Shown here: positions 14,785 through 22,513 of the stretch, one piece after another
Layout of the letters: the number at the start of each line of letters is the position of its first letter
How positions within the stretch are numbered: the first letter of the stretch is position 1
NCBI GenBank assembly: GCA_023433065.1
Contig: JAEZET010000004.1
Location: 434,001 to 498,000, forward strand
Length of the DNA: 64,000 nt
Source: Cyanobacteria bacterium OH_CBrB_359
Lineage (GTDB): Bacteria > Cyanobacteriota > Vampirovibrionia > Gastranaerophilales > Gastranaerophilaceae
Direction of reading: 5' to 3'
The notes under the pieces: generated by a model
Database searches by the model: none
The model's input: only the letters and a program-made list of their open reading frames with translations
Told to the model about the DNA's origin: nothing
Made by a program: the position numbers and the translations under genes

Positions 14785-15711
14785 ATGCAAATAATTTCTG
14801 AAAATATCCATATAATATCGGCTAAAGTTAGAGAAGCAATCCTAAACAGAGATGAAGCTTTTATTACGGAGCTAGTAAAAAAACAGATTAAAACAAATCC
14901 TGACTGGCTGGATTTAAATATCGGACCGGCCAAGAAAAATTTTTCAGGAAGTATGAAGTGGCTTGTTGATTTGATAAGAAACATAACTCAGTTACCTCTT
15001 TCTTTTGATTCTACTAACCCGGAAGAAGTTTTAGCGGGGCTCAAATCTGTTAAATATCCCGATAAATGTATTATAAACAGTGCAAGCGCAGATCCTGAGA
15101 GATTGGAAGTTATGAGTTCACTGGCGGCAGAATACGGGTCATATTTGATAGCTCTTACTTTGAATAATGAAATCGGTATTCCGAAAATGGCAGATGAGCG
15201 CTTGGAATTGGCTTTTTCCATTATCGAAGCAACTGCGGCAAAAGGCATAGATAACGGTAAAATTATTTTTGACCCTTTAATTTTGCCTGTCTGTGTAGAA
15301 CAGTCTCAGGTGCTGCAAGCCCTTGATACAATAAGGATGTTTAAAGCAAGTTTTGAATCAGAGGTTTTGACAACTATTGGTTTATCTAATGTTTCAAACG
15401 GTATGCCAAAAGACGTAAGACCTCTTATGAATAGGGTTTTAATGGTGCTAATGGCGGGATGCGGCTTGGATATAGTGATTGCGGATTCACTGGATGAAGA
15501 ACTTATGCGTATTAATAAAATATTAGAAACAGAAAAGTGCGAAAAGTCTTATGATAAACTTTTGATTTCTCTTAAAGAAATGATGCTAAATTTTGGAGAG
15601 CTTGAAGATTTGTCATATAACAAAAATGATTTGGAAGAGGCTAAAATATACAAAACTGCTGAAATTTTATTAAATAAAAAGATTTATTCTCACAGTTATC
15701 TTGAAATTTAG
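14785..15711 (+). CDS. Pterin-binding methyltetrahydrofolate:corrinoid methyltransferase-like protein
   Basis: 308 residues with the TIM-barrel motifs of the DHPS-like pterin-binding family, closest in pattern to AcsE and the folate domain of MetH. These include DWLDLNIGPAKK, PLSFDSTNPEE, KCIINSASADP, IALTLNNEIGIP, IIFDPLILPVCVEQ and TTIGLSNVSNGMP. AcsE moves a methyl group from methyl-tetrahydrofolate to a corrinoid iron-sulfur protein. AAGGAG lies before the ATG. No corrinoid protein, CO dehydrogenase or MetH gene is nearby, so the methyl acceptor is unknown. It ends in a four-base overlap with the convergent gene. Confidence 0.75.
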   Translation: MQIISENIHIISAKVREAILNRDEAFITELVKKQIKTNPDWLDLNIGPAKKNFSGSMKWLVDLIRNITQLPLSFDSTNPEEVLAGLKSVKYPDKCIINSASADPERLEVMSSLAAEYGSYLIALTLNNEIGIPKMADERLELAFSIIEATAAKGIDNGKIIFDPLILPVCVEQSQVLQALDTIRMFKASFESEVLTTIGLSNVSNGMPKDVRPLMNRVLMVLMAGCGLDIVIADSLDEELMRINKILETEKCEKSYDKLLISLKEMMLNFGELEDLSYNKNDLEEAKIYKTAEILLNKKIYSHSYLEI

Positions 15712-16313
15712 CCTTGTTGTTCAAACTCTTTATCTAAATCAACATCAAGCCATTCACAATCAACTGAACATTTTGTTATCTCAGGAATATCGGATTGATT
15801 GTTATAGTTATTTTTTTCTAAATTGTCATAGTAATATTCAAAAATTCTTACAAAATCATCATAATTGTCAACTGCGTTGAGAATGCAGCATATACTTTTA
15901 GATATAGGGATTGGTATATCAAACTTATCAGATGAAATTGAAGGAACTCTCAAATTTGTTGGAAGTAGTATCCCTACTGTATCTGCGAACCCATGTAATA
16001 CTTTTAAATATAGTTTATCTGAGTTTGCAATAGAATAAATACCTTTTACAGTTTGTGCTTTTAAAAGTTTAATATTAAATTCTATACTCTCGTTTTTATC
16101 GGGTTTAATGTAAGAGCTATATATCTGCATTATTTTTTCTTTTGGCACTCTTTGGGCAATAATCAAAGCCAATCTGTCAGTATTAGGATGCTTAAGACTT
16201 ACTTCATCATCATTTTGGGATTTAAATGAAATATTTATATTTTGTTTTTTACTTTTGTGTTTTATGATTTTGCTATCTTTTAAACAGTTTATCGGATTAA
16301 TTAACATACTCAT
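15708..16313 (-). CDS. Unknown protein with N-terminal SFKS motif
   Basis: 201 residues. A basic, flexible N-terminus is followed by ISFKSQ at 28-33. The rest is a helical and beta domain with SSDKFDIPIPISKS and a very acidic tail with two cysteines (CSVDCEWLDVDLDKEF). No known domain. The motif matches four other unknown proteins in this window (16791, 21971, 37673, 53038). The start could be the first ATG (16313) or the third codon (16307); neither has a strong Shine-Dalgarno sequence. Confidence 0.55.
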   Translation of the reverse strand: MSMLINPINCLKDSKIIKHKSKKQNINISFKSQNDDEVSLKHPNTDRLALIIAQRVPKEKIMQIYSSYIKPDKNESIEFNIKLLKAQTVKGIYSIANSDKLYLKVLHGFADTVGILLPTNLRVPSISSDKFDIPIPISKSICCILNAVDNYDDFVRIFEYYYDNLEKNNYNNQSDIPEITKCSVDCEWLDVDLDKEFEQQG

Positions 16314-16369
16314 CTCAAAAATATTATTATTTTTAAAACACGATTTATAATTTTTTTGCTAAAAAACAA

Positions 16370-16393
16370 AAAAGGACTATTAAAGTCCCTTTT
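16370..16393 (-). terminator. Intrinsic terminator of the 17243-16417 unit
   Basis: On the minus strand a short stem (AAAGG-ACT with AGTCCTTT, one bulge) is followed by a run of seven T. It lies just past the stop codon of the gene at 16417-16779. Confidence 0.55.
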
Positions 16394-16416
16394 ATTTATA
16401 TGAGATGTTAGTTATT

Positions 16417-16779
16417 TTAGTTTGAATAAGCCATTAAATCTCTTACGGAGCGGGCTGTTTCTCTTACTTCGTCATCTGAGTGAAGCGAAATGGTATCTTC
16501 AAGAATTTTTTGAGCTTCGGTTTTATCTTCCAAAGAAAGAATTTCATTTATTGCACACATTGCAACACTTGCACTCAAGTCATTTATGCCTTTGCCTTTA
16601 GAAATAATCATAACTTTTAAGGCTTCATGAGTATTTTTTCTTATTAAAGCTTGAGCTGTGTATTCTCTAATCTCATCAATAGAAGAATTTGTGCCTATTT
16701 CTTCAAGAATGCCAATTGATGAAGGGTCTTCGTGTTTACCTAAAGCTTCTATAATATTTTTAATTTTATTTACGCTCAT
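16417..16779 (-). CDS. Small HEAT-repeat-like protein
   Basis: 120 residues, all helical, with repeats of roughly 35-40 residues (PSSIGILEEIG, IREYTAQALIRK, SASVAMCAINEI, VRETARSVRDLM). These read like degenerate HEAT repeats, similar in style to the larger HEAT protein at 3484. AAGGAG lies seven bases before the ATG and overlaps the end of the upstream gene, so the two form an operon. A protein-binding adaptor is likely; the partner is unknown. Confidence 0.6.
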   Translation of the reverse strand: MSVNKIKNIIEALGKHEDPSSIGILEEIGTNSSIDEIREYTAQALIRKNTHEALKVMIISKGKGINDLSASVAMCAINEILSLEDKTEAQKILEDTISLHSDDEVRETARSVRDLMAYSN

Positions 16780-16790
16780 TATTAATCTCC

Positions 16791-17243
16791 TTATGCATTA
16801 ATTTCTTGTAGCAGCATTGACTGTAAGTCAGAAACAGGTAATTTAACAAGGTTTTTGACTTTATATTTGCTGTTGGGGAACAATTTATCTTTAAGTGTTG
16901 TTGAAAATGCATTAAAATCTAATGAAACTTCTGTATTTGCTATTTTGTCGAATGTTTCGAATACATTATTTTTGATTTTTTGCCCGAATGATACAACTGA
17001 ATTCATTCTTGCTTTAAAAGCATTATTAAAATTATTAATGCCACCTATAATTGCGCTTACGAATAACTTGCTTTTTGCAGAAACTTTGTCCATAACCTCA
17101 GGTTTTGATGTTTCAAAAACATCGGCCTGAATAACATTACCTTTAAAGCTTACCCCAAAAGGATTTGATATAAGATTATTTTTTGGTTCAGTTTTCTCTG
17201 CGGCAGGTTTTGCAAGTGTAAAATTAATCTTTTTTATTTCCAT
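16791..17243 (-). CDS. Unknown protein with N-terminal FKG motif
   Basis: 150 residues. A flexible Lys/Pro/Asn-rich N-terminus leads to NPFGVSFKGN (28-36). The remainder is largely helical, with a Gly/Ile stretch SAIIGGINNFNNAFKARMN that is moderately hydrophobic. No signal peptide. GAGGA is well spaced before the ATG. First gene of a two-gene unit with the small HEAT-like protein. One of five proteins here that share the S/A-F-K/N-G/S motif near the start. Confidence 0.55.
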   Translation of the reverse strand: MEIKKINFTLAKPAAEKTEPKNNLISNPFGVSFKGNVIQADVFETSKPEVMDKVSAKSKLFVSAIIGGINNFNNAFKARMNSVVSFGQKIKNNVFETFDKIANTEVSLDFNAFSTTLKDKLFPNSKYKVKNLVKLPVSDLQSMLLQEINA

Positions 17244-17377
17244 AAGAAATTCCTCTTACTTGTTGTTGATACCATTTCAAGTTAACATAAGGATTGGAAT
17301 TTTATATCATCTTTTTACATTAAAAAAACATACATGCAGTCCTACTTTAGTATAAAGTTGAAATAAATGTAAATTGC

Positions 17378-17406
17378 TTGAAAATTGTTATTTTCGGTAC
17401 TAAAAT
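17378..17406 (+). promoter_or_regulatory. Promoter of the korA-korB operon
   Basis: TTGAAA (17378-17383), a 17-base spacer, then TAAAAT (17401-17406), 28 bases before the korA ATG. Hexamers and spacing fit a housekeeping sigma-70-type promoter. Confidence 0.6.
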
Positions 17407-17433
17407 TAAAATTAGACACTATAAGGGGAACCT

Positions 17434-19227
17434 ATGAGAGATTTAAGAGTTAGGATAGCAGGAACCTCTGGGCAGGGGATAATCAGCTCGGGGGATATTT
17501 TTTCTTATGCAACTGCCAGAAAAGGTTATTACGTTACTACATACAGGGCTTTTCCATCAGAAATCAGAGGCGACGGAAAATGTTATTACCAACTTAGAAT
17601 AAGTGAACATAAAGCTTTAACTGTTACAACCGGTATTGATATCCTTGTTACTCTTGACGATAAGACTTTACATGAATGTTTGCCTGATGCTACAGAGAAT
17701 GGTGTAATAATTTATGACTCAGATGTTATTAAAGATGAGATTGAAGTTAAAAAAGGTATAGTAAAATATCCGATTCCTCTCACTACTATAGCTAAAAAGG
17801 TCGCAACAGAGCGCTCAAAAAATATGGTTGCTTTAGGTGTTGTTATTGCTCTTATTGAAAATCTTAAATTAAAAGACCAGATTATTAAAGATATAGAGGC
17901 TCGTTACAAGTTAAAATCACAAGACGTAATTGATGCAAATAAAAAAGCATTTAATGCCGGATTTGACTATGTTTTGAATGAATTAAAAAGATATGATAAA
18001 TTTAATAATGTTGAGATGAAAACTTCAGGCTCAAAGCTCATTATGTCAGGTAACGAAGCAATCGGGCTTGCTTCTATAATAGCAGGATGCAGATTTTTTG
18101 CCGGATATCCGATTACGCCTGCAACAGAAATTATGGAATGGCTCGCGAAAGAACTTCCGAAATTCGGCGGGAAAATGCTTCAATGTGAAGATGAAATTGC
18201 CGCAATCAATTATGCTATAGGAGCTTCTTTTGGAGGTGTTAAATCTATGACTGCAACCAGCGGTCCAGGTTTATCTTTGATGCAAGAAGCAATCGGCTTG
18301 GCATCTATGGCAGAGCTTCCTCTAGTCATTGTTGATGTCCAAAGAGGCGGTCCAAGCACAGGGCTTCCGACTAAAACAGAGCAGAGTGACTTGTATGCCG
18401 CATTATTTGGCACTCATGGGGATTGTCCCAAAATAGTGCTTGCACCAATGAATGTTGCTGATTGTTTCTATCAAACAATAAATGCGTTTAATTTTGCAGA
18501 ACAATATCAACTCCCGGTTTTGCTCCTCTCTGACGCTACTTTAGGACCAAGAAGAGAATGTGTGGATTTAATTGATGTTGAAAATATTAAAATTACAGAA
18601 AGAGAAAAATTTATCCCTGATTGTAATCAAAGTGAATATTTGAGATATAAAGACACAAAAACGGGAATTTCTCCGATTTCAGCTCCTGGAGTCGAAGGAG
18701 GTGCATACGTCGCAACAGGATTGGAACATAAGGAAGATTGCACTCCTACACCTGCTCCTGAAATACATAAAAAAATGACAGAAAAAAGATTTAGAAAGCT
18801 CGAAACTGCTACGCATCAATTTGCAAAAGCAAAAAAATTCGGGAATCCGAATGCTGACATAGGAGTTATAAGCTGGGGTTCTACTTGCGGGGCTGTTCTT
18901 GAAGCTATTGCTCTAGCTGAAGAAAAAGGTTACGAAGTGGAAGCGTTGTATCCTAGGACACTTTATCCCATGCCTACTGAATGGATAAAGGATTTTATAC
19001 TGAATAAAGAAGTGATTATTGTTATTGAGGCTAATTATAATGCTCAGTTTAAGTCAACAATTGTTGAAAAATGCATAAACTTAAACAAAGGCATAGATGT
19101 AATAGAATATCTCAAATATGACGGAACCCCATTCAGCTCTGAAGAAATTTTTGAAGAAATTGATAAGGCTGTTAAGGCACAATCATTGAAACACAGTCTT
19201 GTTACCAATAAACCCAATCATTTTTAA
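17434..19227 (+). CDS. korA: 2-oxoacid:ferredoxin oxidoreductase, fused gamma-alpha subunit
   Basis: 597 residues. Residues 1-190 are the gamma domain (RIAGTSGQGIISSGDI, FPSEIRGDGKCYYQ). From about 205 the alpha (pyrimidine-binding) domain follows, with MSGNEAIGLASIIAGCRFFAGYPITPATE-type motifs and DVQRGGPSTGLPTKTEQSD. This gamma-alpha fusion is the two-subunit KOR layout that needs a separate beta subunit, which is the next gene. It decarboxylates a 2-oxoacid to the acyl-CoA and reduces ferredoxin. The substrate (2-oxoglutarate or branched-chain 2-oxoacid) cannot be decided from sequence. AAGGGG precedes the ATG. Start of a four-gene operon. Confidence 0.88.
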   Translation: MRDLRVRIAGTSGQGIISSGDIFSYATARKGYYVTTYRAFPSEIRGDGKCYYQLRISEHKALTVTTGIDILVTLDDKTLHECLPDATENGVIIYDSDVIKDEIEVKKGIVKYPIPLTTIAKKVATERSKNMVALGVVIALIENLKLKDQIIKDIEARYKLKSQDVIDANKKAFNAGFDYVLNELKRYDKFNNVEMKTSGSKLIMSGNEAIGLASIIAGCRFFAGYPITPATEIMEWLAKELPKFGGKMLQCEDEIAAINYAIGASFGGVKSMTATSGPGLSLMQEAIGLASMAELPLVIVDVQRGGPSTGLPTKTEQSDLYAALFGTHGDCPKIVLAPMNVADCFYQTINAFNFAEQYQLPVLLLSDATLGPRRECVDLIDVENIKITEREKFIPDCNQSEYLRYKDTKTGISPISAPGVEGGAYVATGLEHKEDCTPTPAPEIHKKMTEKRFRKLETATHQFAKAKKFGNPNADIGVISWGSTCGAVLEAIALAEEKGYEVEALYPRTLYPMPTEWIKDFILNKEVIIVIEANYNAQFKSTIVEKCINLNKGIDVIEYLKYDGTPFSSEEIFEEIDKAVKAQSLKHSLVTNKPNHF

Positions 19228-19239
19228 AGGAATTATTAT

Positions 19240-20094
19240 ATGATAAATTACGAAGTAAGCAGTTATAAAAGTAAAAGAAAGCCAAGCTGGTGTCCGGGTT
19301 GCGGCAATTATTCCGTTCTCAATGCATTACATAAAGTATTGGCTGCTAAAAATATAAAACCTCACGAAAGCGCAGTTATATCAGGAATTGGTTGTTCCAG
19401 CAGATTCCCGTTTTTTATGTCTACATACGGCTTCCATACAATCCATGGAAGAGCTTTGCCTGTTGCAATAGGCTTGAAACAGGCAAGAACAGATGTAAAC
19501 GTCATTGCAGTCGGAGGAGACGGTGACGGCTTGAGTATTGGAGGAAATCACTTTATCCATGCCGCCAGGAAAAACCCAAATATAGTTTATATAATGATGG
19601 ATAATGAGATATATGCCCTTACAAAAGGTCAATGTTCTCCAACATCAAGGATAGGTACTGTTACCAAGTGTAATCCTTATGCATGGACTGCAGATAGAAT
19701 TAATCCTGTTCTTATGGCATTGTCATTTAATGCTTCATATGTTGCAAGAGGTTATTCAGGTGATATAAAACAATTAGAGGAACTTATAACAGGTGGATTA
19801 AATCATAAAGGTTTTGCATTTATCCATGTTATGTCTCCTTGTGTTCAATACAATAAAGTAAGTTCTTTTGAGAAAATAAAAGAGATAATAAAATCAATCC
19901 CAGAAGACCACTGTGTATCAGACAGGCTAAATGCGATGAAATTTGCGTTTGACGATAGCGGTTTGTATACAGGGCTGTTCTACAAAATCGAAAAACCGAC
20001 ATATGAAGAACGCTATCAGGATGTTATAAATAAATCAAAAGAAATAATTGCCAAAGATTTTAGTATAAATGATGTTATAAAACAATTCACATAG
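19240..20094 (+). CDS. korB: 2-oxoacid:ferredoxin oxidoreductase, beta subunit
   Basis: 284 residues, the thiamine-diphosphate and Fe-S subunit. CPGCGN places Cys18 and Cys21, GIGCSSRFP gives Cys52, and a fourth cysteine lies in MSPCVQYNK; together they fit one [4Fe-4S] cluster. The TPP/Mg motif is GGDGDGLSIGGNH with MMDNEIYALTKGQ(C)SPTS downstream. Twelve bases separate it from korA and eight from the VKOR-DsbA gene. Completes the enzyme with korA. Confidence 0.9.
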   Translation: MINYEVSSYKSKRKPSWCPGCGNYSVLNALHKVLAAKNIKPHESAVISGIGCSSRFPFFMSTYGFHTIHGRALPVAIGLKQARTDVNVIAVGGDGDGLSIGGNHFIHAARKNPNIVYIMMDNEIYALTKGQCSPTSRIGTVTKCNPYAWTADRINPVLMALSFNASYVARGYSGDIKQLEELITGGLNHKGFAFIHVMSPCVQYNKVSSFEKIKEIIKSIPEDHCVSDRLNAMKFAFDDSGLYTGLFYKIEKPTYEERYQDVINKSKEIIAKDFSINDVIKQFT

Positions 20095-20101
20095 GTAAAA
20101 G

Positions 20102-21292
20102 ATGACAAAACAAAAAAGAATATCAATAGTAATACTTTCGTTAATAGGTTTATTAGCTTCGATTAAGTTGACGGTAATTTATTTTAATGTCAATTTTAAT
20201 CCATATGCACTTCCGAGTTTCTGTTCAATAAATAATTTTATTGATTGTGATTCAGTCGCAAAAACGACCTTTTCTCAGTTTCTGGGCATTCCTCTTGCTC
20301 TATGGGGATTGTGTCTTTATTTATTTATTTTATTTTTATCTTTTACGGATTATCTAAAAAACTTTAAGCATCTTAAATTTTTAGAAGTCTTTAAAAATCC
20401 ATCTTCATACATATTTTCAATAATGATTTTTTCATTTGCTGTTTCTATGTTACTAGCCTGTATTTCTATTTTTAAAATTGAAAAAATATGCATTCTGTGT
20501 GTTTTAACTTATTTTCTTGATTTTATTATAGCTATTGTTGCGAAAAGTTGGGGAAAGGGATTTTTATATGACTTTAAGGCAAGCTTGGATGATTTTATTG
20601 ATGCGGTTAAAGTTAAAAAATATTTGATTTCTTTAATTGTATTAATCATTTTGGCAGCAATATTTTTGACATATACATCATTGAGTTATGTTTTTACACC
20701 GCAAGTTAAGCAGTTTAACTCAATTGAATCATTTAGAACATTGAAATCTAATCCTTACAAGGTTAAAGGTAATCTTCTCGGTGACAAAGCCGCAAAAATT
20801 GTAATTAATGAATATATTGATTACAATTGTGAGGCTTGCTATATAAATAATATAATGCTCCATAGAGCAGTCAGAGAACTTTCTAATATAAGAGTTGTGC
20901 AGCATCATTTGCCGCTTGATAAGGAATGTAATCCATATGTTACAAGAAATGTTCATGAGCACTCTTGTTTACTTTCCAGATATGCTATAGCATCTAAATA
21001 TCAAGATAAGTTCTGGGAAATGAATGACCTTCTTTTCGAAAAAACACCTAAATCCGAACAGGAAGTATTGGCTTTATCCGCAACTTTAAAGCTTGACATT
21101 GTACAATTATTTGAAGATGCAAACAGTGAAAAAGTGAAAAAAGAATTAAAACAAGAGATTGAAAAGTCTGCGGTAGAAGGTATAAATGGCACTCCCACAT
21201 TGATAATCAATATTAATAAGATTATGGGAGTTCTACCTTACTATGAATTAAAAGAAAAATTAATTAAAATGGGTGCTGTCGAAAGAAAGTAA
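20102..21292 (+). CDS. VKOR-DsbA fusion, disulfide-bond forming membrane protein
   Basis: 396 residues. The N-terminal half is a vitamin K epoxide reductase domain with four or five membrane segments: loop cysteines Cys41 and Cys49, and active CxxC C130-I-L-C133. The C-terminal half is an exported thioredoxin/DsbA-like domain with active CEAC (Cys243, Cys246) and the cis-proline motif GTPT. VKOR re-oxidises the thioredoxin domain and passes electrons to a quinone. This fusion type is known from cyanobacteria and relatives, supporting the taxonomic guess. It sits in the KOR operon between korB and queH, an unusual place. The expected electron acceptor is a quinone, which gives the UbiA-family gene at 4681 some interest. 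Confidence 0.88.
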   Translation: MTKQKRISIVILSLIGLLASIKLTVIYFNVNFNPYALPSFCSINNFIDCDSVAKTTFSQFLGIPLALWGLCLYLFILFLSFTDYLKNFKHLKFLEVFKNPSSYIFSIMIFSFAVSMLLACISIFKIEKICILCVLTYFLDFIIAIVAKSWGKGFLYDFKASLDDFIDAVKVKKYLISLIVLIILAAIFLTYTSLSYVFTPQVKQFNSIESFRTLKSNPYKVKGNLLGDKAAKIVINEYIDYNCEACYINNIMLHRAVRELSNIRVVQHHLPLDKECNPYVTRNVHEHSCLLSRYAIASKYQDKFWEMNDLLFEKTPKSEQEVLALSATLKLDIVQLFEDANSEKVKKELKQEIEKSAVEGINGTPTLIININKIMGVLPYYELKEKLIKMGAVERK

Positions 21293-21295
21293 TTT

Positions 21296-21829
21296 ATGAA
21301 AAAAATATTGTTGCATGCCTGCTGCGCTCCTTGCTCGGCTTATTGTATCGAAAAATTGAACAATCTTGGATATCAGCCCGTTTTGTATTTTTATAATCCT
21401 AATATTTATCCTGAAAGTGAATTTAAAAGGCGCTTATTAGAGCTGGAGCAATATTGTACAAAAAAGAATATAGAGCTGATTACAGAAAAATATGAACCTA
21501 ACCTATGGAGTGACTTTATAACAGGGTTGGAATGGGAAGAAGAAGGTAAAGCCCGCTGCGCAAGATGTTTTGAATTAAGGCTTCTTAAAACTGCAATTCA
21601 GGCGATTAAATCAAATATATCTTTATTTACAACTACTCTTACAATCAGCCCGCATAAAAATTCAAATAAAATTTTTGAAATTGGAATCTCGATTGCTGAA
21701 AAGTACCAACTAAGTTTTTTAGACATAAATTTTAAAAAAGAAGACGGCTTTTTAAAAACAATGCAGATTGCAAAAGAAGAAAATTTCTATAGGCAAAAGT
21801 ATTGTGGTTGTGAATACAGTATGAATTAA
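21296..21829 (+). CDS. queH: Epoxyqueuosine reductase QueH
   Basis: 177 residues of the DUF208 family. The N-terminal motif LLHACCAPC (Cys9, Cys10, Cys13) is followed by YFYNPNIYPESEF, then CARCFELRL, TTTLTISPHKN and the C-terminal YRQKYCGCEYS. The cysteines bind a [4Fe-4S] cluster plus a second iron. The enzyme reduces epoxyqueuosine to queuosine in tRNA. It starts 3 bases after the VKOR-DsbA stop, so it is cotranscribed. As an oxygen-sensitive Fe-S alternative to QueG it fits an anaerobe. Confidence 0.92.
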   Translation: MKKILLHACCAPCSAYCIEKLNNLGYQPVLYFYNPNIYPESEFKRRLLELEQYCTKKNIELITEKYEPNLWSDFITGLEWEEEGKARCARCFELRLLKTAIQAIKSNISLFTTTLTISPHKNSNKIFEIGISIAEKYQLSFLDINFKKEDGFLKTMQIAKEENFYRQKYCGCEYSMN

Positions 21830-21970
21830 ATATAAAATACAAAGGTGATTTTATTAAGTATTGTAAATAATCAGTATTTATTTCTGAAAAATAAAACAAA
21901 TTTTTTAATTTGAGATTTTTAACCAATTAAATAAATAATTTAAGTTTTATAAAGGAGAAAGGAAGTATTT

Positions 21971-22489
21971 ATGAAAATTTCATTTAATCCTGCATCTAAA
22001 ATTAGTTCTAATTCGAATCTTAAAAAAATTAACAACGTTGCATTTAATGGGATCTTAAAGGTAAAAGCAGATGTTACATGTGCTCGGGATAATATCACAC
22101 TTGATACAAGTGATATTGCTTTTTCAGAAGAATATTCATTAGGTTCTGAAGATTATATCAGAGTAGCTTTAAGATCAGGAACGCCCAGAAATCACTTAGC
22201 CAGAAGACCTATGCCAAGTAATTTTTTCGACTTGTCAGGTAAAAAAGATGACGCCCGTAATGATAAGCAGTTTGTGAGAGTACCTGTTATAAAAGGGCTT
22301 TCTCCAAAACAGACTGCAGATCTAGTCAATATTATTAAAGGTCATATTGAATTTGACGGTTACGTAGATTTAACAAATGATGTTTATCTCAATCAAGTGC
22401 GAAAAATAGCAACAGGCGGCGATGTTAAGTTAAGCGACCCTGGCAATATTGAAAGAATAATAGATATATTCAGATTAAAGAAAAATTAA
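21971..22489 (+). CDS. Unknown protein with N-terminal AFNG motif
   Basis: 172 residues. It begins MKISFNPASK and has NNVAFNG at 21-27, matching the N-terminal pattern of four other unknown proteins here. The rest is soluble and mixed alpha/beta, with a basic stretch RNHLARRPMPSNFFDLSGK and the segment GLSPKQTADLVNIIKGH. No known domain, signal peptide or membrane segment. A GAGAAAGGA-rich leader lies upstream. It converges on bcsA 25 bases away. Confidence 0.55.
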   Translation: MKISFNPASKISSNSNLKKINNVAFNGILKVKADVTCARDNITLDTSDIAFSEEYSLGSEDYIRVALRSGTPRNHLARRPMPSNFFDLSGKKDDARNDKQFVRVPVIKGLSPKQTADLVNIIKGHIEFDGYVDLTNDVYLNQVRKIATGGDVKLSDPGNIERIIDIFRLKKN

Positions 22490-22513
22490 CATAGTATTTA
22501 AACCTCATACTAA

